From assembly GCA_002705085.1 (NCBI GenBank), contig PAHO01000049.1:27561-91560 (forward strand): 64,000 nt of DNA, given 5' to 3'. Of this stretch, positions 1 to 9,681 are shown one piece after another. The notes under the pieces were generated by a model that did not search any database, was not told the origin of the DNA, and saw nothing but the letters and a program-made list of their open reading frames with translations. The stretch comes from Phycisphaerae bacterium. Lineage in GTDB: Bacteria; Planctomycetota; Phycisphaerae; Phycisphaerales; SM1A02. The first letter of the stretch is position 1. The number at the start of each line of letters is the position of its first letter. The translations under genes were made by a program, and so were the position numbers.

Positions 1-610
1 CGGTGACCTCGGCCGAAGCACCGCTTTCAAAGTCTCGCCGCTCGGTCGCGGTGGTGATGGCACGATTGGCTTTGTTCAGCTCGTTGAGGAGGCCCACGAC
101 GTTCTGGAACCGCTCGCCCAGACCAACTTTGGTGTCTGATTCCGGTTCAGGAATACGGGCCGAAAGAGGTCGGAGACGATCAGCCAACACCGGAGGCACC
201 CGGTCCAACAGACGAAGCGTCCTCGACTCGAGTGCGGCAATGGAATCGACCAGGGAGACCGAGGCGGCCTTGAGGGCATCACGTTCGGTTTCGAGTTCGG
301 TTCTTCGGGTGTCCGCTTCGGTAATGCTGGCCGAGGTCTCGGTGGTTCGTGCCTTGAGGTCCGCGATATCTCGCTGGTAGACCTCCGCACGCTGCATCAG
401 CATCTCTCGGCCAATCTTCCAGTTGGCCATCTCTTCGGAATACACCCTTCGGGTCTCGACCCACTCGGCAATCATGCTTCGGGTGTCCTCCAGATTGGCG
501 CCGTCATCCTGGGGAACCAAGGTGGCGGAGGCACCGAAGGCCATCAGCAACAGCGACGTCGGGAGGAGCAGACGCAAGACTCGGGTTTGAGGTAATCGAG
601 GGGGTTGCAT
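1..610 (-). CDS. DUF3450-like coiled-coil secreted protein (TonB-system associated), partial at left edge
   Basis: The frame is open from an ATG at 610 to the window edge, giving about 203 residues of the N-terminal part. It begins with a signal peptide (basic start, LLLPTSLLLMAFGASA, then a mature part beginning near VPQDD). A long, charged, alpha-helical coiled coil follows, rich in E, R, T and L. This length, signal peptide and coiled coil fit the DUF3450 family, which is usually encoded between a TonB-dependent receptor and ExbB/ExbD genes. Its place 17 bases downstream of the receptor supports this. AGGA lies 8 bases before the ATG. The C-terminus is outside the window. Family assignment rests on context and overall character, not on a unique motif. 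Confidence 0.7.
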   Translation of the reverse strand, partial: MQPPRLPQTRVLRLLLPTSLLLMAFGASATLVPQDDGANLEDTRSMIAEWVETRRVYSEEMANWKIGREMLMQRAEVYQRDIADLKARTTETSASITEADTRRTELETERDALKAASVSLVDSIAALESRTLRLLDRVPPVLADRLRPLSARIPEPESDTKVGLGERFQNVVGLLNELNKANRAITTATERRDFESGASAEVT

Positions 611-627
611 AAATCAATCCTGCAGAT

Positions 628-3600
628 TCAAAACTCGATTTTGGTCGAGAGGCTTAAGGAAAAGTCAATGCCCTTGGAATAGGCATTGGCGATGATGTTT
701 TGCTGGTCGATGTACTCAGAGCGGTACACCTCTTTGATCAGCGGATTCAACAAATTTCGTGCCCCCAGGCTCAGCGTGAGATAGCGGCCAAGACGCTGGG
801 AGAAGGTGACGTTGAGCGTGTCGTAGGGCACGCTGAAGATGTTGGGAATGTAGTTGTCGTTTTCGACGGTCGCCCCGGCAACCAGACTGGTGCCCTGGCG
901 GGTGTAATACACGCCGAACTGTGAACCAGTCTCCTCATTGTCGTAATTGAGGAAGAGGTTCAGAAGGTATTCCGGCGCATTGGCCATCTGGCGTTCACTC
1001 ATCGGCGCCTGGATCACCGGAGAGTCAAACGTGGCGGCCTCGTCCGCCGGAAGGGTGACCACCGAGTCGATAAAGGTGGCATTGAAGCCAACCGAAAGAC
1101 CCGCCCATTCGTCGTTGAATTCACCCAGCTTCTGACGCACTTCGAGTTCAATGCCGTTGAGGGTGCCCTCGTCGTAATTCGTGACCGTCGTGTAACCAAA
1201 ACCATTCTGCCGCCGCTGAACGGTTTCGATGGGATCGGTCAGATCCTTGTAAAACCAAGAACCAGAGACCAAGCCACCTTCATACGGGGTCCAGTCCATG
1301 CGAAGGTCGAGATTGGACAACGTCGAAATGCCAAGCCGTTGGTTGCCAATAAAGATTGGCCCCCCCAGATACTCCTGCTGAATCAGCGGCGTCAGTTCTT
1401 TGTAGGTCTGGCGGGCAATGGTTTGGGACCAGCTCGAGCGGAAGCTGATGTCGTCCTTGATGGACCATCTCAGACTGGCGGCGGGCAAAAAGTCGGAGCG
1501 GGAGAAATTAACATCCGCTACTCCGGGCTCCAGTTCAATCGGCCCCCCCAGCACATAGTCGTAGTACACCGCAAAATCAGACTGTGGCGTGACGGTGATC
1601 CCAAGATCGGTCTGCTCCAACCGAGCCCCGACCGTAGCCGACATGGTTGGAGAGATCGGGTAATCCATCATCAGATAAGCGGCATCAATGGCTTGCGTTC
1701 CCACGTAATCAGCACCAACTTGAGCATCACGCAGGTAGTAGGGGTTGTCTTCAAAAAAGTCGGAGTATGAGCCGTCGAATCCCGCGCCATTCAAGATTTG
1801 AGAGGCTTGCTCGTAGTTGATGTCAGACGGGTCAAGGCCATTGTCGAAGCCGAGATCACCCGTGTTGGACAAGGCAAAATTGTCAAAGGTACGGTCGGTC
1901 CGATCGGCAAACAATCCCGCCGAGACCGCCCCAGATCGCTTCCGATCGACCTCAAAGGGCAAGGACAGGTCCAACGAAAGTTGATCACTGGTTTCTTCAA
2001 TGTCCTCCCACGTACGAGTGAGATTGCCGAAGTTCACATTCGCCCCGGGCTGGAACAACGTCCAGCCACCGTTCGAATTGCCATCGGTACCACCGTCGCG
2101 CCAGATCCCGGCCAATCGCCTGGAGTCTGGGGTGTACGAAGAGGCAATAGAGGAAGAAGCACTGAAGGTGAGTTCAGGCGTCAGCCACTGAACTCCTGGC
2201 AGGTTGGGTTGCCAGCCGGCGAGTCGGTGGGTCACCAAAAGTTGCAGGGTCTGGGTGTACCGTTCGTTGTACGTCAGCGCTTCCGAACGCACGTACGGGG
2301 AAACGTCAGGGTTGGCGTCGACACCTCCGGGGAAATCTGGTGAACCGTCACCATTCCCGTCGAACGCAGGATCAAGATAGAAGTCACGGCCCCGCGTGTT
2401 GGTGGCCAAGACGGCGGTGTCCTTGACATCTCGGGTGTAGAGATAATTCAGAGCAACATCCGTGTTGTCCAGCTCCAAGGTCAAGGACGCAAAGCCGCCC
2501 CAGTTCACCGACTGACTGGCGCGGGTGACGTCATAGACGCGGGTCAAAAATTCTTCCGGAGCGGTCTGCTGGGTATCGGCCGGAGCCATGACGGCATCGA
2601 GACCTTCACGCGACCAACGGTCGTTGATGCCGTCGTCGTAATAAGAGGCGTCTCGGTTGTAGAAGACGGAAGTGTTCAAGCCAAGCAGCCCCCCGCCAAT
2701 CAGTGGGATGCTGCTCGACAGTTCTTCTCGTCCTCCGGCCGCCAGAGTGAACCCCCCTTGGATGGGCGACTGGATGGTTGAAACGCCAAGCGCCCCTGGC
2801 CGGTCCACCACGAAATTGAAATCTGGAGTGCCCCCACCGAGACCTTCAAAATACGGGCCAACCCGGCTGGTGGTGCGGCTGTCACTTTCAAATCCAAAGT
2901 CACCCACACCTCCACCGTCGTACGACAAGAAGTCGCTTCGACCACTCGCTTGGGAATTCCAGCGGGTGGAGGCTTTGAAGGAAAAATAGGTGACATCCGG
3001 GACACCCTTCAGCACCATGTTCACCGCCCCGCCGGAGGCATCACCCTGCTGATCGGGGGTAAACGTTTTGCTGACTTCGATGGTCCGGATCACCGTGGAG
3101 GGGAACTGGTCCAGTTCGACCGCACGTTTGTCAGCATCGGCGGTGGGCAAACGGATACCGTTCAGTTGGCTGTTCACGTAACGGTCAGGAAGACCTCGCA
3201 CCACGGCGTATTTGCCGTCTTGAACCGTGGCACCAGAAATAAGCTTCAGGGCCGCTCCGGCATCGCCGGCACCCGCACGACTGATGAGTTCAGAGCTGAT
3301 CGAGTCCAGAAGGGCGGGGCTTTCTGCTCTCAATTGAAGCAGGCCCAATTCGGTCCCACCAACGGTCTCCACTTTTTCAACGACGAACTCTTCTTGATCG
3401 TCGAACTGCCCCATCAGTTCGAAGTTCACATCCGAGGGGGTGCCGGATCGAACAACTACGTCACCCCGTAGGCTTTGGATGAATCCAGCCTTGGAGACCA
3501 CAATGGTGTACACCCCAGGCGGGACATCATTCAAAAGCCAGTTTCCGTCCGAGCCCGATTGGGCGGTGCGTTCAAGCTCCGAAACCACAATCCTTGCGTC

Positions 3601-3714
3601 GGCCAGAGGAAGACCAAAATCGCCATCCATCACTCTTCCGCGCAGTGCCCCAGCATCTTGCGCAAAGCTCCAAGATGCGAGAACGAGCGCGAAAATATGG
3701 GTGGGATGGAGCAT
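628..3714 (-). CDS. TonB-dependent outer-membrane receptor with N-terminal carboxypeptidase-regulatory-like domain
   Basis: This 1028-residue protein should be an outer-membrane active transporter driven by TonB. A signal peptide (about residues 1-18) is followed by a carboxypeptidase-regulatory-like beta-sandwich (about 22-100, with DGNWLLNDVPPGVYTI). A linker with a possible TonB-box region (EEFVVEKVETV) leads to the plug domain (about 130-235, with YAVVRGLPDRYVNSQLNG). The rest is a large beta-barrel ending in Phe, the usual signal for Bam-assisted insertion. The barrel contains the receptor-type stretch RQTYKELTPLIQQEYLGG. The substrate cannot be read from sequence. It starts 3 bases after the stop of the upstream TPR-like gene and is followed by the DUF3450 gene, so the three probably form an operon. 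ExbB/ExbD/TonB are not in the window. Confidence 0.93.
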   Translation of the reverse strand: MLHPTHIFALVLASWSFAQDAGALRGRVMDGDFGLPLADARIVVSELERTAQSGSDGNWLLNDVPPGVYTIVVSKAGFIQSLRGDVVVRSGTPSDVNFELMGQFDDQEEFVVEKVETVGGTELGLLQLRAESPALLDSISSELISRAGAGDAGAALKLISGATVQDGKYAVVRGLPDRYVNSQLNGIRLPTADADKRAVELDQFPSTVIRTIEVSKTFTPDQQGDASGGAVNMVLKGVPDVTYFSFKASTRWNSQASGRSDFLSYDGGGVGDFGFESDSRTTSRVGPYFEGLGGGTPDFNFVVDRPGALGVSTIQSPIQGGFTLAAGGREELSSSIPLIGGGLLGLNTSVFYNRDASYYDDGINDRWSREGLDAVMAPADTQQTAPEEFLTRVYDVTRASQSVNWGGFASLTLELDNTDVALNYLYTRDVKDTAVLATNTRGRDFYLDPAFDGNGDGSPDFPGGVDANPDVSPYVRSEALTYNERYTQTLQLLVTHRLAGWQPNLPGVQWLTPELTFSASSSIASSYTPDSRRLAGIWRDGGTDGNSNGGWTLFQPGANVNFGNLTRTWEDIEETSDQLSLDLSLPFEVDRKRSGAVSAGLFADRTDRTFDNFALSNTGDLGFDNGLDPSDINYEQASQILNGAGFDGSYSDFFEDNPYYLRDAQVGADYVGTQAIDAAYLMMDYPISPTMSATVGARLEQTDLGITVTPQSDFAVYYDYVLGGPIELEPGVADVNFSRSDFLPAASLRWSIKDDISFRSSWSQTIARQTYKELTPLIQQEYLGGPIFIGNQRLGISTLSNLDLRMDWTPYEGGLVSGSWFYKDLTDPIETVQRRQNGFGYTTVTNYDEGTLNGIELEVRQKLGEFNDEWAGLSVGFNATFIDSVVTLPADEAATFDSPVIQAPMSERQMANAPEYLLNLFLNYDNEETGSQFGVYYTRQGTSLVAGATVENDNYIPNIFSVPYDTLNVTFSQRLGRYLTLSLGARNLLNPLIKEVYRSEYIDQQNIIANAYSKGIDFSLSLSTKIEF

Positions 3715-3717
3715 GAT

Positions 3718-4905
3718 TTACCAAGGGGACGAAAGCGTGTCCCCAACTGAGCGAAGCCGCGCCGACACCTCTTTGTTTTCGGATTCGGCATGAATCGCGT
3801 ACGAGCAAGCAACTTGAACAATGGCTTGCATTTGGGGGCGACCATTGGGGTTTGACGCCGAATGTTCAAAGCCTGCCAGATACGCTGAGAATGCTTCAGA
3901 AGACGCTCCTACCGACAGGTACCCCTCGGCAAGGGCAACCATGGTCCGGTTGCGATATACAGGATTGATCTCATTGTTTGCCGCATCAAAAAGGCCGCGA
4001 CACTCGTCAAGCATCTGGCGTGCTGCGCCTTCTTGACCAGCAGCATGTTTGAGAGACGCTACTGGAGCCAGCAAACGGATAAACCACTGGGGAGTGAAGT
4101 TGGCGGAACGAACCATCCCATCGGCCTCAGCGGCGAGTCGCTGGGCATTTTCAAGGTCGCTGTTTTGGACCGCGTGATTCCCGAGAGTGATCAAGGTGCG
4201 GATCTGGATTTCAATCGGGACGCCCTTCCAGCCCGCTTTGATGGAAGACTCAATCTCGCTCCGGATCTTCTCGTCGCTGTAGAACTGCAAATGCAACCCA
4301 AGCAGTGACCGAATGGCCGTCTGACTTCGATCCATCAATTGCAATCGCATCGTCTCTTGCAGCTCCAAAAGCCTCTCATTGACATTGCTAGAAGTAACAC
4401 CTTTTGCCTGTGCGACCGCCGAATCCACAACGCCGACTTGGTAGTCCTCCAGTTGCTCACCTTCAATGAGAGCCTTGGCCTTTTGAAAATCGCCCACCGC
4501 AGTCCAAGCCTTGGAAATGGCTATCAAAATGTCGGTGCGATGCCACTCTTGCTCAACCCGCTCAGGGGCCGCGAGGTTGTTTGCGATCTCGAGGGAAGGA
4601 CGAACGAGATCAAGACTCGACTTCCCGTCTCTGAGCAGCACCGCTTCGGCGTAACGGGCGTGGGCCATCCCACGACGCCAGTCGGGAATGCGGTCGCCAA
4701 GCTGCTTCGCTTCACTTGTGGCTCCAAGTTCCAGCAAAGCATCCACCACATCGAGCATGGCGACTGAACGGTTTCTGATGTGAGGATCGAGGGGCAACTT
4801 CTCCGCCGAGGCTCCCGCGAACTCCAGCAAATCCACTCGCCAAGCGTCAGCAGAATGGTGAGAAATCACAGCGAGAAAACCAGCCAAAACAGAGTCAATA
4901 ACCAT
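3718..4905 (-). CDS. TPR-like alpha-helical protein of the TonB locus
   Basis: This protein of about 395 residues is made of repeated helix pairs with TPR-like spacing (runs such as RTDILIAISKAWTAVGDFQKAKALIEG and ARQMLDECRGLFDAA). It begins with a weak hydrophobic, signal-like segment (MVIDSVLAGFLAVI), so it may be exported. A second ATG 24 bases upstream (4929) is also in frame; neither has a convincing Shine-Dalgarno sequence, and I prefer 4905 because the hydrophobic segment then lies at the N-terminus. Its stop is 3 bases from the receptor start, so it is probably co-transcribed with it. TPR proteins often accompany TonB systems in planctomycetes, but no specific function can be claimed. 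Confidence 0.75.
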   Translation of the reverse strand: MVIDSVLAGFLAVISHHSADAWRVDLLEFAGASAEKLPLDPHIRNRSVAMLDVVDALLELGATSEAKQLGDRIPDWRRGMAHARYAEAVLLRDGKSSLDLVRPSLEIANNLAAPERVEQEWHRTDILIAISKAWTAVGDFQKAKALIEGEQLEDYQVGVVDSAVAQAKGVTSSNVNERLLELQETMRLQLMDRSQTAIRSLLGLHLQFYSDEKIRSEIESSIKAGWKGVPIEIQIRTLITLGNHAVQNSDLENAQRLAAEADGMVRSANFTPQWFIRLLAPVASLKHAAGQEGAARQMLDECRGLFDAANNEINPVYRNRTMVALAEGYLSVGASSEAFSAYLAGFEHSASNPNGRPQMQAIVQVACSYAIHAESENKEVSARLRSVGDTLSSPW

Positions 4906-5003
4906 TGCAAAACGATATCTCGGGCCCATTTGGGCGGATGTGCAGGTGATAAGGGAAGTGTTAAGGTTGTGTTAGAGAGCCGCCCCTAGGACACCATAAA
5001 CGT

Positions 5004-5035
5004 AAAAAAAGGGGCCGCCTTGCGGCGGCCCCTTT
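5004..5035 (-). terminator. Rho-independent terminator
   Basis: Read on the minus strand, a 9-bp GC stem (GGGGCCGCC with GGCGGCCCC) and a 4-nt loop are followed by seven T. It lies 58 bases after the stop of the beta-helix gene, so it ends that transcript and separates it from the TonB operon. Read on the plus strand only three T follow, so it probably works in one direction. Confidence 0.9.
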
Positions 5036-5092
5036 ACTGAATCCAAATAGAACGACTTTTCAAGCAAGCCGTTCTCTCGGAGAGCAACCAGA

Positions 5093-6703
5093 TCAGTTGC
5101 CGGTGCAGCCCCAGTCAGCGAGGACGGAGGTGAGGTCGGAGAAGCCAACCTCGCCGTCACCGTTGACATCGCCGGAGCATGTGCCACCGAGGAAGAAGCC
5201 GAACTCATCAGCCGCGGTCCATCCCAAGCACCAGTTCTCGCTTTGAGAGAAGCCACCGCGGTATGCCACTGGAGAGTAGAAGCCATCGGATGGAGGAGCA
5301 TCGGTGGCTTGGTTGATACCAAGTCCAAGAGGACGAGGATCAATACCCACGACAGGGTTCACGTTCTTACCACCAGCAACAACGACTGGTCCACGAACCA
5401 AAGCGTTGATGGGGAGGGCGTCGGTTTCAACGTTGGTGTCACGCATGGACTGCGGAAGCAAGCTGTTGTAAGGGTCGCCGGAAATGTCACCAAATCCGGA
5501 GATGACGCAGTCGGTGATTTCGCAAAGCTTGCCACCAACGGTTTGGGCCTGGTACATGCCGTCCATAAAGGCAGCGTCTGCGGAAGCGTTGACGCTGTCA
5601 ACGTACGGAGAGCCGTCGGCCTCGTAGGCGTCGGTGGTGAATCGGTCAGCCAAGCTCAGGGTGCCGTTGTGACCGTAGCCAGAAGAACCGTCGCCGTCAT
5701 CACCGTCGGCACGAACGAGCTTGTCACCCTTACCGATGAAGATGCAGTTGCGGTATTGGACGCTCGCGTTGTCACGCCAGGTGGTGGTGCCGTCACCGGA
5801 CTCGGTGTTGGCCACGGTGGTGAAGTTGTAGAAGGTGCAACGGGTACGAGGCTGAGCATCAGAGTTTTCAGCACCGTCGAGTTCGAAGATGTTGTCACCC
5901 AAGCCCGAACCTTGGGAAGCATCACGGGAGTACCCTTGGACGATCAGGCCAAACTGAGCGCGGCCACGCCATCCCATGTCGCAGTCGAAGGAATCATCAC
6001 CGATGTTCCAGATGGCCACGTACTTCAGGGAGACGGTGCCGCCCCAGATTTCGATGCCATCATCAACGTTGTTCATGATTTCAACGTGGTCGATCTGGGT
6101 GTTGCGACCCAACGCGCCCAAAGAAAGACCGTTGAGTTCGTTGGCCAAACCAAGCACTCGACCGCCGTAGCGGAGAGACAGGTAAGAAATATTGCCAGCG
6201 TCGTAGTCATCATCGCCACCGCCATAGTTGTTGAGCGACGGGTTTCCAGCTTCTTCGACCAAGCCTTCCATGTTGGCTTCGTTGGAGGCACTTGGCGCGA
6301 GGGTGTTGCCAGGGAAGCCACCAGAGTTGGTCACACCATCAAAGCCGATGTAAGCATCGCCACAGATGGTCAAGTTGCCCCATTCGTTGCAAGACGCACG
6401 CCAGTTGCCGTTGTCTTCACTGGAAGTCATCACAACGGGAGCGTTTGAGTCACCGTTGACGAAGATTTGACCACCATTCACAACGCAAAGAGCGCCGGAG
6501 CCGTTGGCGGTTGCAGTGGAGACAACCCGAGTTCCAGCTTCGATGGTCAGGGTTGCACCTGGTCGAACGTAGATCTGGGTGGTCAGGTTGTATTCGTTGT
6601 CAGCCGTCCAGGTGACAGAGGATTCGATGTCGGAAGTGACATCAACGGTTGCGGCCATTGCGGCACCAGATGCTGCAAGGGCAATGAACATTGCATTTTT
6701 CAC
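5093..6703 (-). CDS. Secreted parallel beta-helix protein with a C-terminal dockerin-like Ca loop
   Basis: This is a 536-residue exported protein. The start chosen is a GTG at 6703, because GGAG lies a few bases upstream and the product begins directly with a signal peptide (KNAMFIALAASGAAMA, cleavage after AMA). An in-frame ATG at 6778 would add 25 residues before the signal peptide. The body has repeated short strands typical of right-handed beta-helix surface proteins (GATLTIEAGTRVV; IDHVEIMNNVDDGIEIWGG; NISYLSLRYGG). The C-terminus carries a single Ca-loop repeat, GDVNGDGEVGFSDLTSVLA, then WGC. Similar beta-helix proteins often lie beside TonB receptors, so a role in binding or presenting a substrate is possible but inferred. 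No enzymatic motif was recognised. Confidence 0.85.
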   Translation of the reverse strand: MKNAMFIALAASGAAMAATVDVTSDIESSVTWTADNEYNLTTQIYVRPGATLTIEAGTRVVSTATANGSGALCVVNGGQIFVNGDSNAPVVMTSSEDNGNWRASCNEWGNLTICGDAYIGFDGVTNSGGFPGNTLAPSASNEANMEGLVEEAGNPSLNNYGGGDDDYDAGNISYLSLRYGGRVLGLANELNGLSLGALGRNTQIDHVEIMNNVDDGIEIWGGTVSLKYVAIWNIGDDSFDCDMGWRGRAQFGLIVQGYSRDASQGSGLGDNIFELDGAENSDAQPRTRCTFYNFTTVANTESGDGTTTWRDNASVQYRNCIFIGKGDKLVRADGDDGDGSSGYGHNGTLSLADRFTTDAYEADGSPYVDSVNASADAAFMDGMYQAQTVGGKLCEITDCVISGFGDISGDPYNSLLPQSMRDTNVETDALPINALVRGPVVVAGGKNVNPVVGIDPRPLGLGINQATDAPPSDGFYSPVAYRGGFSQSENWCLGWTAADEFGFFLGGTCSGDVNGDGEVGFSDLTSVLADWGCTGN

Positions 6704-6996
6704 GGGTCTAACTCCATAAGTGTGGGGTGAATAAGGAACCACTACATTGAGCAAGGAAAACCGGGGAACATTCCCCAATCTTTCCTACAGGTGAGAAAAT
6801 AGGGCGAGACAGTAAAGATTCCGTTCAGACTCTTAGTCATCTCCATTAAGAACTACTGGTTGTTGAAAAGTCGTCCGGTTCGATTCTTCGGTGCGAAAAA
6901 TATCGCCTAAGACATCCCCTGCCTGAGTCCAAGATCTACGATTGAATTCAAAATGCGGCGAATTAACCAGTCACTTGCAAATTCTGAACATTTCCC

Positions 6997-7824
6997 ATGA
7001 AAATTGCACTCGTCTCCAGCGTGTTCCCTAAGGGCTCTAGTGAACTGCGGGAAAGGCTTCACTCCGTCAAATCCAACGGTGCCGCCCTGGCCTTGCTCCC
7101 CGAATGTCCCGCCCAGCCCTGGGTGGCAGCCACCTCCAAGGCCTCCCCGCACGACGCCGAACCCGCAGGCGGTCCGAGGGAGTCCCGGCAAGCCGCAGCA
7201 GCCCGAGCCGCCGAAATCGCCCTGTTGGGTGGATCGATCGAGCAGATGGAAGACGGTGGCCGCCTCAACACCGCAGTCTTCTGGGACCACCACGGCCGGG
7301 AGCAACTTCGGTACAGCAAAATGCACATCCCCGATGAACCGGGGTTCCGAGAAGCCGCCCATTACGACCCCAGCACCAACGCCGTGCGGTGTGTGGAGTA
7401 CCACGGCTGGCGTATCGGCGTACAGATCTGCTCGGACAACCAGCGTCCCACCGGATGCCAAATGCTTGCCGCCCAAGGTTGCGATTTGATCCTGAACCCC
7501 AGAGCCACCGAACGCACCTTTCTGGACACCTGGATCACAGTCTGGCGGGCCAACGCCATCACCACGGGATGCTGGGTAGCCAGTGTGAACCGACCAGACA
7601 CTGAATCTGGTGTGCCATTAGGAGGCCCCTCGGTGATCATCGATCCCTTTGGCGAAGTGCAACTGTTTGAAGACCCATTGGCGGTGGTCACGCTGGATCA
7701 ATCTCGGGTGGTCGAAGCGCGGCAAGCGTACCCCGGGTACCTCGCCATCCCATCCGCGACCTATGCCCAACTGTGGCGAACCATCCCTTCTCGTCCAGCA
7801 TGGCCGCACGGGGAGCCGAGTTGA
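6997..7824 (+). CDS. Carbon-nitrogen hydrolase (nitrilase superfamily)
   Basis: This 275-residue cytoplasmic hydrolase has the nitrilase-superfamily catalytic triad in the expected order: Glu36 in LLPECP, Lys108 in RYSKMHIP, and the nucleophile Cys145 in IGVQICSDNQRP. The family hydrolyses amide or nitrile carbon-nitrogen bonds. The fold elements after the cysteine (GCDLILNPRA, then WRANAITTGCWVASVNR and GGPSVIIDPFGEV) also match. Its length is normal for a single-domain amidase of this kind (omega-amidase, carbamoylputrescine hydrolase and similar), but the substrate cannot be told. It stands alone between two divergently or separately transcribed surface-protein genes. Confidence 0.9.
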   Translation: MKIALVSSVFPKGSSELRERLHSVKSNGAALALLPECPAQPWVAATSKASPHDAEPAGGPRESRQAAAARAAEIALLGGSIEQMEDGGRLNTAVFWDHHGREQLRYSKMHIPDEPGFREAAHYDPSTNAVRCVEYHGWRIGVQICSDNQRPTGCQMLAAQGCDLILNPRATERTFLDTWITVWRANAITTGCWVASVNRPDTESGVPLGGPSVIIDPFGEVQLFEDPLAVVTLDQSRVVEARQAYPGYLAIPSATYAQLWRTIPSRPAWPHGEPS

Positions 7825-8001
7825 CCGATAACGGATCGTTTCAGGCTTAATTTGTCGCAATGGAATACCCCCGGCAGATGAATTTGCCTGAACTGGCAAG
7901 AAAGCGTCACTACCCCTTGCACTCCGTCCGATGTTGCCAATGATGTAGGTACGTATTAAATCGTTCCTGTTTGCATTCCTTGTGACAATTGGAGATACCA
8001 C

Positions 8002-9612
8002 ATGAATCGCATTGCGCTTGGCCTTTCTCTGGCCGCCTCTAGCATCGCTTTCGGCCAAGTTTTGGCCTACGAGCCTTTTGAATACCCCGCCGGAAACCTG
8101 AGTGGCAAAGACGGCGGAATTGGATTCGCTGAATCTTGGCAGCAGTCGGTGACCACGAACTCAGTCACCACATCGAGCCTCGAGATCGCGGGCATCACCA
8201 CCTCTGGCAATCGTCTCACTGAAGGTGGCGGTTATGTCGAGAGCTTCCGAACTCTTTCACAAACCTGGGCTCCGGCTGATGCTGACAACCCCGTGGCCAC
8301 TGAAATTTGGTTCTCGGTCCACGCTGCGTTGAATGAAAACAACAGCCACGACCCATTCTTCGAATGCTTTACTGGAGTCACGCTCATTCGTGAAAACGGA
8401 GATGAAGCATTGCGACTTGGCCAAGCCTGGTCTGATGGTGTCTGGGGATACAGCCAACCCTTCGTCACCGATATTAGTTCCACCGTCAACATTGATACGA
8501 CTGCACGACTGCTCGTGGTCAGAATGCTTGACCCTGGGACTGGGGCACAAGATTGCCAAGTGGATTTCTGGGTCGACCCCCCATTGTCTGGTGGTGAACC
8601 CGCTGCTGACCCAACACTCAGCGGCATCATCTATGGCGGAGGGTTCAACAGAATCAAGGTGGCGGCCGGCCAAAATGGCGGCGCGACCTGGTTGACCGAC
8701 TATGACGAAATCAAAATTGGCCTGAGCTTTGAAGAAGTCACGACCGGCACCCCCTCGATCGCGTACGAAGGCTTTGACTACGCTGAAAATGACATCGACG
8801 GCACCATGAATGGTGGCTCTGGCTTCGCGAGCGCGTGGTCCGATGCCCCCCCTGTCAACCGCACCGTGGATGAAGGCATTGCCTCAGCATGCGCAACTGG
8901 CCTCGGCGGCTCCGGCCAGACCGGTGGAAACGGGGCCGGTGCTTTCCGGTACCTCGACGCTTCATACGGCACATCTGGAGACCCAGAAACCGTTTACTAC
9001 TCACTGGTCGCACGAACCAATCCGGACAACCCGGTGGCCGAAGGTGACTTGGGATGGTACGCCGGCGCTTCCCTGTTCAATGGCGATGCCGAAGTCTTGT
9101 TCTTGGGCAAACCATGGGCCTCGAGTTCATGGGGCTTTGACGCCCAGGACGGCGCTTGTGATGGCGAAGTGAATGGTTGCGGTTTCAGTGCCGTCGAACT
9201 CAGCGACACCCCAAGTCTCATCGTCGTCAAGATGGACTTTGATGGGATCGGCGGGGCCACCACATCCTTGTGGGTTGATCCAACCGACTGCCTTGAGGGA
9301 ACACCTGAAGTTGTCTACGAAGATGCCAACAACCCAGGCTTCAACCGCATCCGCTTCCAAGCTGGAAATGGCCCCGCATACATGGACTTTGATGAAGTCC
9401 GCGTCGGTCGCACTTGGAATGATGTGGTGCCCAACGATGGCGGCAGCGATTGCCCAGAAGACATCAATGGAGACGGCATTGTCGGCTTCGGCGACGTCCT
9501 CTCGGCACTGTCCGCTTGGGGAGACACTGGTGGTGATGCTGACGTCGACGGTGACGGTGTCGTTGCCTTCGGCGATGTGCTCGCCGTGTTGTCTTCATTC
9601 GGGCCCTGCTAA
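8002..9612 (+). CDS. Secreted protein with two LamG-like repeats and a dockerin-like C-terminus
   Basis: The protein has 536 residues and a clear signal peptide (MNRIALGLSLAASSIAFGQVLA). GGAG lies 9 bases before the ATG. Two homologous segments of about 220 residues follow, beginning YEPFEYPAGNLSG and YEGFDYAENDIDG; each contains GGGFNRIKVAAG or PGFNRIRFQAG near its end, so the gene arose by internal duplication. These resemble concanavalin/LamG-like beta-sandwich domains of planctomycetes. The C-terminus has two Ca-binding loops, EDINGDGIVGFGDVLSAL and ADVDGDGVVAFGDVLAVL, each followed by W- or F-containing ends. A role in binding at the cell surface is inferred. A strong terminator follows. 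Confidence 0.85.
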   Translation: MNRIALGLSLAASSIAFGQVLAYEPFEYPAGNLSGKDGGIGFAESWQQSVTTNSVTTSSLEIAGITTSGNRLTEGGGYVESFRTLSQTWAPADADNPVATEIWFSVHAALNENNSHDPFFECFTGVTLIRENGDEALRLGQAWSDGVWGYSQPFVTDISSTVNIDTTARLLVVRMLDPGTGAQDCQVDFWVDPPLSGGEPAADPTLSGIIYGGGFNRIKVAAGQNGGATWLTDYDEIKIGLSFEEVTTGTPSIAYEGFDYAENDIDGTMNGGSGFASAWSDAPPVNRTVDEGIASACATGLGGSGQTGGNGAGAFRYLDASYGTSGDPETVYYSLVARTNPDNPVAEGDLGWYAGASLFNGDAEVLFLGKPWASSSWGFDAQDGACDGEVNGCGFSAVELSDTPSLIVVKMDFDGIGGATTSLWVDPTDCLEGTPEVVYEDANNPGFNRIRFQAGNGPAYMDFDEVRVGRTWNDVVPNDGGSDCPEDINGDGIVGFGDVLSALSAWGDTGGDADVDGDGVVAFGDVLAVLSSFGPC

Positions 9613-9648
9613 AGCAAGACCGAATCCACAGATCAATTGATCTCATCC

Positions 9649-9681
9649 CACGGCCCCGCTTCGGCGGGGCCGTGTTTGTTT
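9649..9681 (+). terminator. Rho-independent terminator
   Basis: An 11-bp stem (CACGGCCCCGC with GCGGGGCCGTG), closed by a TTCG tetraloop, is followed by TTTGTTT. It ends the dockerin-protein transcript and lies tail to tail with the DNA-glycosylase gene. Confidence 0.92.

Noticed and set aside
5243..6448. 401-codon open frame on the plus strand
   Set aside because: It lies wholly antisense to the beta-helix gene, has a repetitive Val/Gly composition, and has no start signal or family; it is a shadow of a high-GC gene.
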